DNA of 64,000 nucleotides. It comes from Thermothielavioides terrestris NRRL 8126 (lineage: Eukaryota > Ascomycota > Sordariomycetes > Sordariales > Chaetomiaceae). The notes beneath the pieces were generated by a model that saw only the letters and a program-made list of their open reading frames with translations, was not told the DNA's origin and searched no databases. Positions 33,237-44,412 of this stretch are shown here, piece after piece. A program made the translations under genes and the position numbers. Position 1 is the first letter of the stretch. Every line of letters starts with the position of its first letter. The stretch is from positions 4,684,001 through 4,748,000 of the forward strand of contig NC_016458.1 of NCBI RefSeq assembly GCF_000226115.1, read 5' to 3'.

Positions 33237-34275
33237 ATGGCATCCCCAGACCCTTTCGACTCGGCGCTGTAAGCTACTATCTACCTCCAATAACCTTAAC
33301 CTTAACTCCCCTACCAGCCCACATGCTAATTCCACCTCTCCTTCCGCAAGCGACCTCCTCCGGCGGCTCAACCCGAAGCACACGTCGGAGCATCTCAACA
33401 ACATCATCGCGCTGGCGCCCGACCTGACCGAGGACCTGCTCTCGTCCGTCGACCAGCCGCTGACGGTGCGCCGCTGCAAGCAGACGGGGCGCGACTACCT
33501 GCTGTGCGACTACAACCGCGACGGCGACAGCTACCGCTCGCCGTGGAGCAACCAGTTCGACCCGCCGCTGGACGAGGCCGGCGTCGGCGGCGTGGGCGCC
33601 GGCGGCAGCAACGAGGGTGCCGGCGAGGGCGCCGTGCCCGGCGAGCGCGTGCGCAAGATGGAGATCAAGGCCAACGAGGCCTTCGACGTGTACCGCGAGC
33701 TGTACTACGAGGGCGGTGTGTCGTCGGTGTACCTGTGGAATCTGGACGACGGGTTTGCCGGGGTGGTGCTGCTGAAGAAAGGTGAGGCGGCGACAAAGAT
33801 TTAGCCACATATTCTTACCGTTACACTCAACGTGACTGGGAAACCGCCTGACTGACGCGCACTGCTCCGTCTACCCCCAGCCTCCCCCCAGAACGACAGC
33901 ACGTCCTCCGGCGTGTGGGACTCGATCCACGTGTTCGAGGCCAGCGAGCGCGGGCGCACGTCCAACTACCGGCTGACATCGACCGTGATCCTCTCGCTCG
34001 CCACCCGGGGCGCCTCGCTGGGCGAGGTCGACCTGAGCGGCTACATGACGCGGCAGGTGGAGCAGGACCTCCCCGTCGAGAACGACGAGAGCCACATCGC
34101 CAACATCGGCCGCCTGGTCGAGGACATGGAGCTCAAGATGCGCAACCTGCTGCAGGAGGTCTACTTCGGCAAGGCCAAGGACGTGGTCGGCGACCTGCGC
34201 AGCATCGGCAGCCTGAGCGAGGGCCAGCGCGACCGCGAGACGCAGCGCGAGCTGATTGGCAGCATGCGGAGATGA
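33237..34275 (+). CDS. CAP2: F-actin-capping protein subunit beta
   Basis: Model: join(33237..33268, 33351..33781, 33881..34275), 285 aa. The tiny first exon encodes [11 protein letters not shown] and ends at a GTAAGC donor; the second begins at an AAG acceptor and restores [17 protein letters not shown]. The third joins at LLKKASPQNDS. Family hallmarks are [76 protein letters not shown] and [10 protein letters not shown]. It dimerises with the alpha subunit to cap barbed ends of actin filaments at cortical patches. An insertion rich in Gly (about residues 88-110, [17 protein letters not shown]) is longer than in yeast. The gene shares a short divergent promoter with ALG12. Confidence 0.95.
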
Positions 34276-37200
34276 CCATGATCTTGAATGACTTGATGGC
34301 GCCAATATATGATACCATGAAATGGCAGAACACTCCTGTGTTGCGTTCCTTCCGCGTGATGAAGACTAGTTAGGGGGCATAGATGGCGTGTATGTGGGAG
34401 GCATGCAGGCGTCCTCTCTGGCTATGACATCCACCCGAATCCCGCGTCAGGTACACTAGAAGCGACGTCCAGTGGGCCGTTTCAGGCCTGCACATCACGC
34501 CTCATAGGGACAAGTACTTGTTCGGTAAGTGCCGAAGCTCTCAGATGAGGGCAGGGCGAGCCGATCGTCTCGGGACAAGTCACCTGTACACAGTAGCTAT
34601 TTCGGCCTTGATTCGGGGTGTCCTCCCTTGCGGCGGCTTACCGGGAGGCCTAGATTCTCGGCTAGCGCCTCCGATAGTTATACGGCCAGAAACATCTGCC
34701 CTCGATGCTAGTGTAATCCAGCGGCCGGATGTGCATACAGTACAACCCTGGTTTGTTTGTTAGTTTGGTTCTTGCCCCCACTTTTTGATAGGGGCCGATA
34801 GCCAACCAAACTCGGCCAATTTACCCACCTGTTCCTCATCACTCTCTAGAATCCAAGTTCGACTGAAGCACTTTTGATAGAGATGAAGCAGTGTATTAAA
34901 CGCCATTTCCTACCTCGCTAACTGGTTAGACACCGAAGGAAGCTGTATTGTAGGTAGAGGCTACAGTGCCCTCTGACTTCCTGTTGCGGTTGGTCTATTT
35001 CGTGCCAAGACGGCTAGGTAGGTACTTGTGATTTAGAGCCCCTGTCGTGATCCACCAAAAGTACCAAACTAACGAACAAACCAGGGGGGCATTGTATTTC
35101 CAGAGAAGCAGGCTCGCTAGTCTTGAGAGCTTGTCAGTCGCCCCTAATTAGCGTTAGTGACCGGGCGCTGCGGCCCGGGCTTCCCTCACGAAGACACCGG
35201 CAGCGCCATCCCGAGACCCTCGGCAGACGCCTGCAAGACCGACACTCCACTAGTGTATGATGACCACTTTCTTTCTTTTTCCCCCCTTGCAAGCGCCAAT
35301 AGTGACCTCCAACCGGCAACCCAATTTGCCACCGGGCTCTTCGCCCAGGGCTGGCTTCCGCCTCAGATCCTGCAGGTCAAAGGGGTGGAGATAACAACAT
35401 CGTGTCTGAGTTGGCAGTACTGCGTTTGTAAGCGGATGGGTGTAAACTTTTTTTTTTTTCTCGAAAACCAAACTGAGACAGTGGAGGGCTTGCTGGCTGC
35501 AGCGAGAAGGGGTTTGGTCGACCAGCTGCCCGGGTAGTGTGGCTCAAGCGTTTGTTGTTTATGATCAGCAAGCGGTAGTCTTCACATCGTGTGATCAGCC
35601 TTGAAGCTCGGTCGCCCAGAAAGTGCAAGGTTTTGTTTGACTTGTTGGTTTCTCGGCGATCCCGTTGGTTCCAGTTCCAGAGGCTGGTATGAAATGGTTC
35701 ACGCTGTTCCCAGCTAGGAAGCCTTCTGGAAAAATTCCACAGTGCCTTCCCGGCTGAGATATCGGCGGGCCGGGATTGGCGGCGCTGGTGGGGTTGAGCC
35801 CCTGAATGGTTGGGAGCGGTACCCCCTTTCTTGGCGGTTTGTCACCACTTTGTCAAAGCGGATCAGGGTCCAGGAAACACGAGTTCTGATGAAGCGCTGG
35901 ACCCCAACTTGTCCCCGGTTGTCTCATCCCCTAGCTGCACTGCTGTGTGCCTGCCTTATGTTATGTACGGAGTATTACACTACTACACTCCTCGCCCTGG
36001 GCTGCAGATGACACGAAACAGCTCTATGAGCGACAGCGACTGCAACCCGCGGGTCTCTCGGACCTCTCTCCTGCAGCGTGCTTCTGACCAGCGAATAAGC
36101 ATGTTAACCTTCCTGTGGTAGTTCACGTCAGTTAGGCTTTTCCTCGGTCAACCGTCATCCTTCAGTCAGGTGGGCCTGGGCGTCCGCGGTGGAACCTCTC
36201 TCGCCGCCAATGTTTCGGATCGCTGCCGCATCGCCATGTCTCATCTGCAATGCCGCCATCCTCCGTTGATTGCCTCGCCTGGTCGGTCAAGTTCCTGATA
36301 TGTGACAACTTTATGTGACGGGCCTCGCAGCTTAGGCGCCTCTGCAGTCTGGACACAGGGTGAACAGGTAGTGGTTTGATGGAGGTTGTTTGCCGGAGAT
36401 GCCCCTAAATTGGCCTATTGGGCCCCTATTCGGGTACCTGTGAAGGGATGCCTGAGCTGATCCTTGTCCCAGCCTGGTGATCCCGCCGGAAAACTTTGGA
36501 TTCCATGTGCGGCCGAAAGGAAAGGACCCCGCAAGCCTGGGGCCCCTGGTCTTTTGCGACTCCGGCTTGTTGGAATGTTGGCGAGACGGGACTTCGGACG
36601 AACAGTCACATGGGAATCATGGTACACTATGTAGTATACACAGCAAGGAATTCAAGGTTGGAAAAGTTCTCTCGTTGACAGGCAGATCGGTCTTGCATAC
36701 GGATATTCTACTCTGTACACAGGATGTACTCCGTACTTCCAGGTTCCCTGCTCCATGAAGAGACGAATGACGGTCAGTCAATAGGGCTCGCCAACGGACT
36801 CCACCTGCAGCCGCCCGTCAGCGGACGTCTGCGGCAGCTCAGGGACCACCTCGGCAGCGTTGGATCTTCTGGCCCAAACTCGAAATTTTCATTCCAGCGT
36901 GTCCGGGCCATTTGCATGGGACTCGCAGCTGAGGAAGCCCGGTCCAGTGTGGTTGGGCGTCAGCCCGCATCCGCCTCGCCCAGAGCTCCTGCCCTGTTCT
37001 GCCATGGGGGTTCGTAGCGTGCATTCGTGCCCTGTCGAGCTTCTCGAAGCCCGCCGAAGTCCCCGCCCACCGCCTTAGGTGCGCCGGGTCCATGCTCCAG
37101 ACGGGCTGTTTCAATTTATCGTTCTCCATCCATAAAAGCCGGGCAATTGGAGCACGCGCCCACCTCCATACAAACAGAACGTTTCTTCCGGAATTTGAAT

Positions 37201-37461
37201 CTTTTTACTTGCGGCCACTGACCACCTCCGCATCTCGACGCCAAGGGTTGGCACGCTGCGACCACTGCGAGTCTTGGTGGGGAGCAACTTGTCCTAACGG
37301 CCGAGTCGACGGCTTGCGACCCCGCGCCAGCCCCAACCCGCTTTGGATCGAACCTCCCCACCCTCTCCGCTGCCTCCTAAATATACCGCCGCGAGCCCCC
37401 AAACTGTTGCGCCCGGTAAATTCAACCCACGCGCGAGCGCCCTCAGCACAGTGCCACCACC
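34276..37461. other. 3.2-kb intergenic region with inverted-repeat element
   Basis: Contains the MITE-like element at 34741-35095, a T-run at about 35448, and TACGGAGTA-type motifs at 35966-35974 and 36727-36735. The last 500 bases are the promoter of the downstream SDR gene and are pyrimidine-rich. Short open frames lack family features. Confidence 0.55.
34741..35095. mobile_element. MITE-like element with about 28-bp inverted repeats (pogo/Fot1-like ends)
   Basis: The left core 34746-34773 and the reverse complement of 35059-35086 match at 26 of 28 positions, starting CCCTGGTTTGTT. Outside both cores is TACAA, separated by a few extra bases on the right (TACAATGCC...). The left flank reads TACAGTACAACCC, which resembles the CAGTACAACC ends of fungal pogo/Fot1 elements, with TA as a possible target site. 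The element is about 355 bp, AT-rich and noncoding, as expected for a non-autonomous copy. Confidence 0.65.
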
Positions 37462-38768
37462 ATGGCGGAGAAGCCGTCGGTGTTGATCATCGGCGGCCTC
37501 GGCTACATCGGCCGCTTCCTTGCCCAGTACATCCACCAAAACGGCCTCGCATCCGAGGTGCGCCTCGTCGACAAGGTCCTGCCGCAGCTGGCGTGGCTGC
37601 CGCCCGAGTTTGAGGAGGCCTGCTCCGGGTCCAAGTTTGTGCAGGCGGATGCGAGCAGACCGCGTACGTGTTTTCCTTTGCTAGGAATGCTACTCTAGCA
37701 CCACACCCGCGCCGTTGGGTATCCTCCACTAACGCAGGCGTGTGTGTCGGCTTCTGCTGCCTGCAGAGTCGCTACCAAGGATATTTGACCGGGCCGATGG
37801 GAAACAGTGGGACTACGTATTCAACTGCGGCGGCGAGACGCGGTACTCGCAGGATGACGAGGTGTACAAGCTGCGGTCGCTGGACCTGTCGCTCAACGTG
37901 GGCCGGGAGGCGGCTAAGCGGGGCGTCAAGTGCTTCGTCGAGCTGAGCACGGGGATGGTCTACAAGCCCGACTCAGCCCCGAGCAAGGAGGACGACAAAC
38001 TGAAGCCGTGGAGCAAAATTGCCGTGTATAAGCTGCAGGCCGAGGAGGAGCTGGCAAAAATCGAGGGGTGCGTTCCGCAGACAATCTGACAGCGACTGTG
38101 TGGGAAGGGGAAGGGTCGCAGTTTCGCTGACAATATCTGGCAGGCTGAATCTCGCCATCGTACGGCTCGCCCACGTCTACGGGCCGTACGCATCGCAGTG
38201 GGTCGCCACGGCGCTCTGCATGGCGCGGGTGTACAAGGCGCTCGAGTCGGAGATGAAGTGGCTGTGGACGAAGGATCTGCGCACCAACACGGCGCACATC
38301 CACGACGTGGTGCGCGCGCTCTGGGCCATCGCCGACTGGTACGCGGCCGGCCGGGACAAGTGGGACGAGAAGGCGATGGGCAAGGTGCCGACGTTCAACG
38401 TGGTCGACAAGGGCGTCACGACGCAGGGGGTCATGGCCGACATCATCGGGCAGGTGTTCGGCATCGAGACGGGCTTCCAGGGTCAGCTCATCAGCTCGTT
38501 CGCCAAGCTCAACCTTGACAGCGTCGTCGACGACGTCAACGACGAGCTGCTGGGCCCCTGGGCCGAGCTTCTCGCCGAGGCCGGGATCACGCGGCCGGGC
38601 CCGCTGACACCGTTCATGGAGAAGGAGCTGCTCAAGGACACGGATCTCAGCATGGACGGCTCAAGGTTAGAGCAGGTGGTCGGCTTCACGTATGAGAAGC
38701 CCAAGATCACCAAGGAGCTCGTGGAGGAGGTGATCGAGAGCTACAAGAAGATGAAGTGGTGGCCTTGA
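37462..38768 (+). CDS. Extended SDR, NAD-dependent epimerase/dehydratase-like protein
   Basis: Model: join(37462..37663, 37767..38067, 38144..38768), 375 aa. All three exons join in phase with GT/AG introns (donors GTACGT and GTGCGT). The N-terminus has the Rossmann fingerprint VLIIGGLGYIGRFL, followed by VRLVDK (the dinucleotide-selecting acid), DYVFNCGGETRYSQ, CFVELSTGMVY, then RLAHVYGPY and FNVVDKG, all in the order of extended SDRs. In the active-site helix the sequence is KIAVYKLQAEEEL: the K-x3-E spacing is present but the tyrosine sits next to the lysine instead of four residues before it, so catalysis by the normal Tyr-x3-Lys pair is doubtful. The C-terminal half (about residues 230-375) is a substrate domain with no specific match I recognise. 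Substrate and pathway are unknown. Confidence 0.85.
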
Positions 38769-40047
38769 CAGGCTGTTGGGGGCTTACACTAGCTTAATGT
38801 TGCCGTTGTCATGTTCGGCAAGGGTCGGAGAGTTGCGGTGGGGTGAGTAATAGGGCTAACGTTAATATGAATGGGGGATTAATTGGGGGAATGTGGTGCA
38901 AGGTGATGTAATATTAGGATATCCTCTATCTTCAACTAGTTACCAATACTACCGTGATGAAGAGCAAGTCCGGGGCCACGATCTCGGCTCCAGCCAGATC
39001 GCTTTCATGCCGAGATGGTCTCGCGGGCTGCTGAGACCTGGGCGAATCAAGACCTCGAACTGGAGTGGCAGACGGAACCTGTGACTTGTGCCGTTCATAC
39101 TCGACCTTGTCTCACATCGGATAATTGGGAAATGGCATGGAGGAGATCGCGATCAGCAACCTCTTACTTGCTTGGTGTCTGGACTGGTCCCGACTTCCGG
39201 GTTGAAAATTGTTCAATTCACATGGCAAGCCTCGGACGGCCTTCCTCGCGGGTTTGGTGGCTTCCCTGATACAATACGGTACGGAGTAGATACGGTCTTT
39301 TGACTACCCCGCACTCACGTTGGAAAGGGAAGCGTGAGTGGGCCAGAATGGCTACCGAGAAGCTTCGCGTCATCCGGACTGGGACGGTCAGGCGCCTGGA
39401 CGGGACGTCGCATCTTCAATGGCATGTTGAGAAAGCTGCGGACGGACCGGCTGGGCGGGCGATGGGATGCTGTGATGTGATTGCTCTGGAACGGAATCAG
39501 ACAAGCAACGTGCTGTCGGGTGTACAGACCTGCCCCGTGGGTAAGGCAACCAGGCTCCACAGCCACACCCTGTGCAGAAACATCACAGCAGCCTCTCGCT
39601 ATCCATACCAAAATTCCCAGGAGGCCAAGTTTCAAGCTGTTGAGTGGCCCTCGGCCACGGAGCCCCGAGGCACAAGGAGGCAGGCCCCAGGGGACCGTTG
39701 CGTCATGCTGCCCTTTTCGGAACCCATCCGAACCGCCGCCCACTCCTTTTACACTAGCGTAGCAGGCCTGCCCCAGCAACCCCGCGGTCGACTTACCTCG
39801 GCCGCCAAGCCCCCCCAATTGCAGCCTCTCTTGTGACTGTGATCGCGCTTCTCCGCCAGAAACCTAGGGAGCGCTGCTGGATACCCTCCTTATTTATTCG
39901 ACGGATCGGATTGTCGGCGGCCAGCCTGCGCCTTCCCTCTTTCATCTCTTTCAGCCTCTGCTGCATCGACTGCTTTTCTGCCCCTCCAACTCGTTTTCTC
40001 TCTCACCCTTGCCTCAACCTCGATACCCCCATATACCACTGCCCACC
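38769..40047. other. Intergenic upstream of lipocalin-like gene
   Basis: Holds a TAACGTTA site at 38857-38864, an AGGATATCCT palindrome near 38917 and TACGGAGTA at 39280-39288. The final 200 bases are CT-rich, as in many fungal core promoters. No gene is supported. Confidence 0.55.
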
Positions 40048-40753
40048 ATGGCCGCCCCGGCGAACAAGACCATCGGCGACCTCAACGGCAAGTGGGTCAT
40101 GGTACGTCCCAGAAATCACATGCCAACCGACACAACCACCCCTCCCCCCCCCCCCCCCCCCACCACCTCTCCCCGTTCCAGCGCAGCCTCACTGACAACC
40201 CCCCTCTGTGTAGAACAAGAGCCAGTCGAGCAACGTCGAGCCGGGGCTCGCGCTGCAGGGGATCGGCTGGGTGACGCGCAAGGCGGTGACGATGACGACG
40301 CTGACGCTGCACGTCAAGCAGTACGTGGCGCCGCCGTCGCCGCCCGCGGACCCGGCCACCAGCCCCGAGGCGACGCACATCGAGATCGAGCAGACCGGCA
40401 CGGGCGGCTTCAAGGGCTCGACGGAGCGCCGCTGCCTCGACGGCACCTGGCGCGAGCACACCGACTGGCTGTTCGGCCACGTGCGCGGCCGCACCACGTG
40501 GCTGGCGACGGCGGCCGACGCCGAGGACGAGTTCCTGGCCGCCGGCTGGCTCGAGGGCGACGAGGAGAAGACGGGCCCCGCCGGCGAGGCGCACGTGCGG
40601 AGCTACGTCGAGAGCCTCGACAGCGACTGGACCGCCACGCAGATCTGGGGGTTCAAGTTGATCGAGGGCGTGCGCAAGTACTGCCGGAATGTGGTCATCG
40701 CCAAGGGCGAGGAGCGGGTCGAGCTGCAGCTGGTGTATGACTTTATCGAGTGA
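40048..40753 (+). CDS. Small lipocalin-like (calycin-type) conserved fungal protein
   Basis: Model: join(40048..40101, 40214..40753), 197 aa. The first exon MAAPANKTIGDLNGKWVM ends at GTACGT; the second starts NKSQSSNVEPGLALQGIGWVTRKA after TAG. The pattern GKWxxNKSxS near the N-terminus, alternating beta-strand-like stretches (TLTLHVKQYV, HIEIEQTGTGG, VELQLVYDF) and the size resemble a fungal family I associate with lipocalin/fatty-acid-binding-like folds. That fold assignment is inference. There is no signal peptide, so it is probably cytosolic. The ligand is unknown. The intron contains a long poly-C tract at about 40142-40160. A short loop insertion (APPSPPADPATSPE) separates two strands. 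Confidence 0.75.
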
Positions 40754-41259
40754 GCACGGAAACGTGCTGCGGCGTGGGAGGGAGGTATGGGTTGAGTGTG
40801 TCCTGTTTGAAACGAGCCTATGTTGGGACTGCTGGAGATGAATGAGGGCATGGGCCGCGGTGGTCGCATGCCGGCTTGGGATGGCATACATAAGCGAGGG
40901 AGTCGCGGAGTCCCAGGGTATACCTTTAGTGCCTCCTGGCAATGCAAATCAACATTGTTGTGCTGACTCTCAGACTGCAAAGACCGTTCTGCTTCACTCC
41001 GTGTCCCTTCCAAAGCCACCCGCGGAAGAGCCTTTATAGCGTGAGCTCCGAGGGTACATCTGAGCCTCCTTACCAGCCGTCTCGGGTATTAAACCGCCGT
41101 CATGAGACCCCATCATCCATGTTGAATGCCGCATTCCTTCCAAGCCCGCAGAAAAACCCAACGCCGCTGATGATGATGATGAAAACCGGCCACCTTCCCC
41201 CATCAATCAGCCAATCAACGCCCAACAGCCCTCAATCCCCCTCAATCCCCCTCCTCCTC
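40754..41259. other. Intergenic between convergent genes
   Basis: 3' flanks of the lipocalin-like gene and the CBS-pair gene. No gene or notable repeat beyond a short ATGATGATGATG tract near 41169. Confidence 0.6.
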
Positions 41260-41865
41260 CTAAGCAGGCCTCCGCTTGACAAACTCCTCCAGATCCGCCC
41301 GCGTCGCCACACCCAGCACGAAGCGCCTCGCGCTGTCGGTGATGACGGCGAAGTCCTGCTTCTGGCCGCCGGTGTCGCGGCCTTCGAAGAAGGCCTCGAG
41401 CTCCTCCAGCGGCGTGTCCATGGTGATGACCTTGTACTTGGCGCCGCGGCGGCGGAAGCGCACCATGGCCGCGCGCACCTCGTCCTCGGGCCGCACGCGC
41501 CCCGCCGCCAGCAGCGCCTGCAGGTGCGGGATCGACAGGTAGCCCAGCAGCGCGCGCGTGCCGGAGTCGACGATGGTCAGGTGCGTGTAGTCGCGCTCGA
41601 AGGCCGACAGCAGCGCCAGCGAGATGGTGTCGGACGGCGTCAGGGACAGGGCTGCGGGCGGGTCGAGGTCTTCTACTGTTGCCTGTGACCGGGTGGTGGT
41701 GGTGGTTAGCTTCGTGGGGGTTGCTTGCGGTGATGGTGGGGTTGACGGAAGAGAAGCTGGACTTACCCCGCGGTATCTGGAGGCCCATTGGGACACAAAG
41801 GGCTGCGAGGTTGAAGCGGAGGGGTCGGATTGGGGTTGCGAAGGTTGGGCCATTATGTCAGTCAT
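41260..41865 (-). CDS. CBS-domain-pair protein
   Basis: Model: complement(join(41260..41682, 41767..41865)), 173 aa. The intron (GTAAGT...AGCTAACC...TCACAG) is spliced in phase 0 and joins WASRYRG to ATVEDLDPP; reading through instead keeps frame but inserts low-complexity sequence. Two CBS motifs are visible: about residues 45-95 (PSDTISLALLSAFERDYTHLTIVD, LLGYLSIPHLQ) and 115-170 (KYKVITMDTPLEELEAFF, FAVITDSARRFVLGVATR, ADLEEFVKR). A CBS pair usually binds adenosine nucleotides or SAM as a sensor. No enzyme domain is attached, so it is a stand-alone Bateman module. Partner and ligand are unknown. Start could also be the ATG four codons later. It is divergent from the phosphate carrier gene with 1.3 kb between. 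Confidence 0.86.
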   Translation of the reverse strand: MTDIMAQPSQPQSDPSASTSQPFVSQWASRYRGVSPASLPSTPPSPQATPTKLTTTTTRSQATVEDLDPPAALSLTPSDTISLALLSAFERDYTHLTIVDSGTRALLGYLSIPHLQALLAAGRVRPEDEVRAAMVRFRRRGAKYKVITMDTPLEELEAFFEGRDTGGQKQDFAVITDSARRFVLGVATRADLEEFVKRRPA

Positions 41866-43172
41866 TTTGGTGTATGATGCTAAGTGGTTCTCTGTCCTGT
41901 TACGCCAAGGCAGTGAAGTGGTGCCGGCGTCGTCGGGTCGATTCGTTGGTGTGTGTTGGGGGTCGTCTGAATCTGCTCTGCAATCAGTCACACACCGCTT
42001 CGAAAAAGCCAGTGAGTGGGGCATTCAAGGCAGGCCGGGCCACCTACTTCTACTGTGAGAAACTCGACCAAGGGATGGCAACATATGGCGAGGCAGCCAT
42101 TTCGTTTGTTAACCGTCGTAGAATGCCAGCTGGAGCAGCCTCGAAACCGCTGAGCAGTGGAATGAGTGTTGCAGTGATACAGTGCTCTCTCTGTACGGAA
42201 TACAGAGTACCTGGTAGGAGTCGTTTCCATAGGTGGTACTCAGTCCCACCTGTAGGCACAGCAGTGTTAGCGCAAATGGTGTCGCTGATAAGCACAGATA
42301 AAGCACAGATAAAGCGACCCGCAGCTACGTCATCGTCCAAGAGCGACGCTCAGGCAGCACTAAACTCCAGTCGACTTGTCCATGTCAAGGTACAAGTACG
42401 AAACATGGGAAGCGTGCTGCCTTGGGGCTTCAGCAACTCCGAGTGCAGTATTCTGCCCAAGTTACCGGTAAATATAGAGCCTCAAGGCCAAGTTTCTCAA
42501 AGTGCTGAGTCTCGCACTTGGAAGCAAGAACCATCGACTCGAGTATGTGCACAGAGAACGGGCGGTGGTGGTTGACAGGGTACGGAGTCCGCCCTCCACT
42601 GCGTCAGGATTGGGTCCGTCTCTCGCTGCTTCCGGAGCCAATTCGATTCCCGGTTGCACCGAAGCTGGCTGGCACATGCCGATACATCCGCTATTTCCGT
42701 GAAGCTGCCATACTGTGCAATCCGTACGGAATACATCTACGCAGCAGCACTGAAGGCGCTTACCTAATTGATCGCGGGTAAGCAGCAACCTGTTTCATCG
42801 ACTTCCCGGGACCTTACGGACTCTCAGGCCTTAGTCGGTTATTCCCTCACCTGCATTCCTCCGCCCGTAAACTTGGCGTCAAGATTCCACACATTCACTG
42901 CTCCTCCGGTGCGAAGAACGATTGCGCCCATTGACGGCTGAATCACTGTAAGTGTATTCCTGACCCATCCCCCCACCGAAGCCAGCGAGGCAGCCTCTCG
43001 GGAAGCGCGGGGCTGTGGCTCTCGCTAAGGCGTCATCCCGGGCCTTCACCTCCTCAACTCTATCCCCCGCCTCCAAGCGGACTAGGCTTTGTTTCGACGA
43101 TCAGTACTCACTGAACTGAATCCGGCTCACACGACCGACTCCAGTAGGAGTTCCTTCCCATCTCCAGACAAG
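41866..43172. other. Intergenic between divergent CBS-pair and phosphate carrier genes
   Basis: Contains both promoters, a TACGGAGT motif at 42582-42589 and two GTACGGAATAC variants near 42197 and 42724. No gene is supported. Confidence 0.55.
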
Positions 43173-44412
43173 ATGCCGCTGTTCCCGAGCTACGACGTGC
43201 TGCAGCAGACCTTCGGCAGCCCGTATGCGCGCCGACGGGCGCAGAACAGCGCCAGCAGCAGCAAGCCCAATGCGAGCGGCGCCACGCCGTACCAGGCCCG
43301 TCTGGACCTGTACCCGGCCTACTCGGTCGTGGACGACGCGAAGAACAAGGCGCAGAAGCTGAGCGCCGAGGCCGCGCGCGAGTTCGAGGCGGCCAGCCAG
43401 AAGGCGCAGGAGAAGGCGGGCAAGATCGAGTTGTACTCGGGCAAGTACTACGCCGTCGCCACGGTGGGCGGCATGTTGGCCTGTGGCCTCACGCACACGG
43501 CGGTCACGCCGCTGGACCTGGTCAAGGTGCGGCGGCAAGTCGACTCGAGCCTGTACAAGGGCAATTTCCAGGGCTGGTCGATCATCTACCGGGCCGAGGG
43601 CCTCCGGGGCATCTTCACGGGCTGGAGCCCGACGCTGTTCGGCTACTCGGCGCAGGGCGCGTTCAAGTACGGGTGGTACGAATACTTCAAGAAGACGTAC
43701 TCGGACCTGGCGGGCCCGGAGGCGGCGTACAAGTACAAGACGGGGCTGTACCTGGCGGCGTCGGCGTCGGCCGAGTTCCTGGCGGACATCGCGCTGTGCC
43801 CGTTCGAGGCGGTCAAGGTGCGCATGCAGGCGACCATCCCGTCGCAGTACAAGGGCACGGTGGACGGCATCAGCAAGATCGCGGCGGCCGAGGGCGTCGG
43901 CGGGCTGTACAAGGGCCTCTACCCGCTGTGGGGCCGCCAGATCCCCTACACCATGATGAAGTTCGCCTCGTTCGAGACCATCGTCGAGATGATCTACGAC
44001 CGGCTCCCCGGCAGCAAGAACGACTACGGCAAAGCCGCGCAGACGGGCGTGTCCTTCGTCGGCGGCTACCTGGCCGGCATCCTGTGCGCCGTCGTGTCGC
44101 ACCCGGCCGACGTCATGGTCAGCAAGCTGAACGCGTACCGCAAGCCCGGCGAGGGCTTCGGCGCCGTCACGTCCAGGATATACAAGGACATCGGCTTCAT
44201 GGGCCTGTGGAACGGCCTGGCGGTGCGCATAGTCATGATCGGCACCCTGACCGGGTTGCAGTGGATGATCTATGTGAGTTGTTGTTGGGACTTGTTGCTT
44301 CGTAGGCATGAAGGCCCGCTGACCAGTTTGTCACTTGCAGGACTACTTCAAGATCTTCATGGGTCTGCCCACGACGGGTGGTCCCGCACCGCCGACGCCG
44401 AAGAAGGAGTGA
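43173..44412 (+). CDS. MIR1: Mitochondrial phosphate carrier (SLC25A3/PiC type)
   Basis: Model: join(43173..44273, 44341..44412), 390 aa. The start MPLFPSYDVLQQTFGSPYARRR is chosen because it begins the conserved fungal leader; an in-frame upstream ATG at 43089 adds unrelated residues. Three carrier repeats carry the motifs TPLDLVKVRRQ, CPFEAVKVRMQ and HPADVMVSKL. KYYAVATVGGMLACGLTHTAVTPLDLVK is split here by the first transmembrane pair, and YSAQGAFKYGWYEYFKK, LWGRQIPYTMMKFASFE and WNGLAVRIVMIGTLTGLQW are typical of PiC rather than ADP/ATP carriers. It imports phosphate with protons into the matrix for ATP synthesis. The last exon is short and adds DYFKIFMGLPTTGG. The N-terminal 95 residues before the first helix are charged and probably a matrix-targeting or loop extension. 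Confidence 0.95.

Noticed and set aside
42630..42660. tRNA T-loop-like ATTCGATTCCCGG
   Set aside because: No matching acceptor stem, D-loop or anticodon arm can be folded around it.
43101..44309. 402-codon open frame antisense to the phosphate carrier
   Set aside because: The sense strand carries all three carrier motifs; the antisense frame only reflects codon bias.
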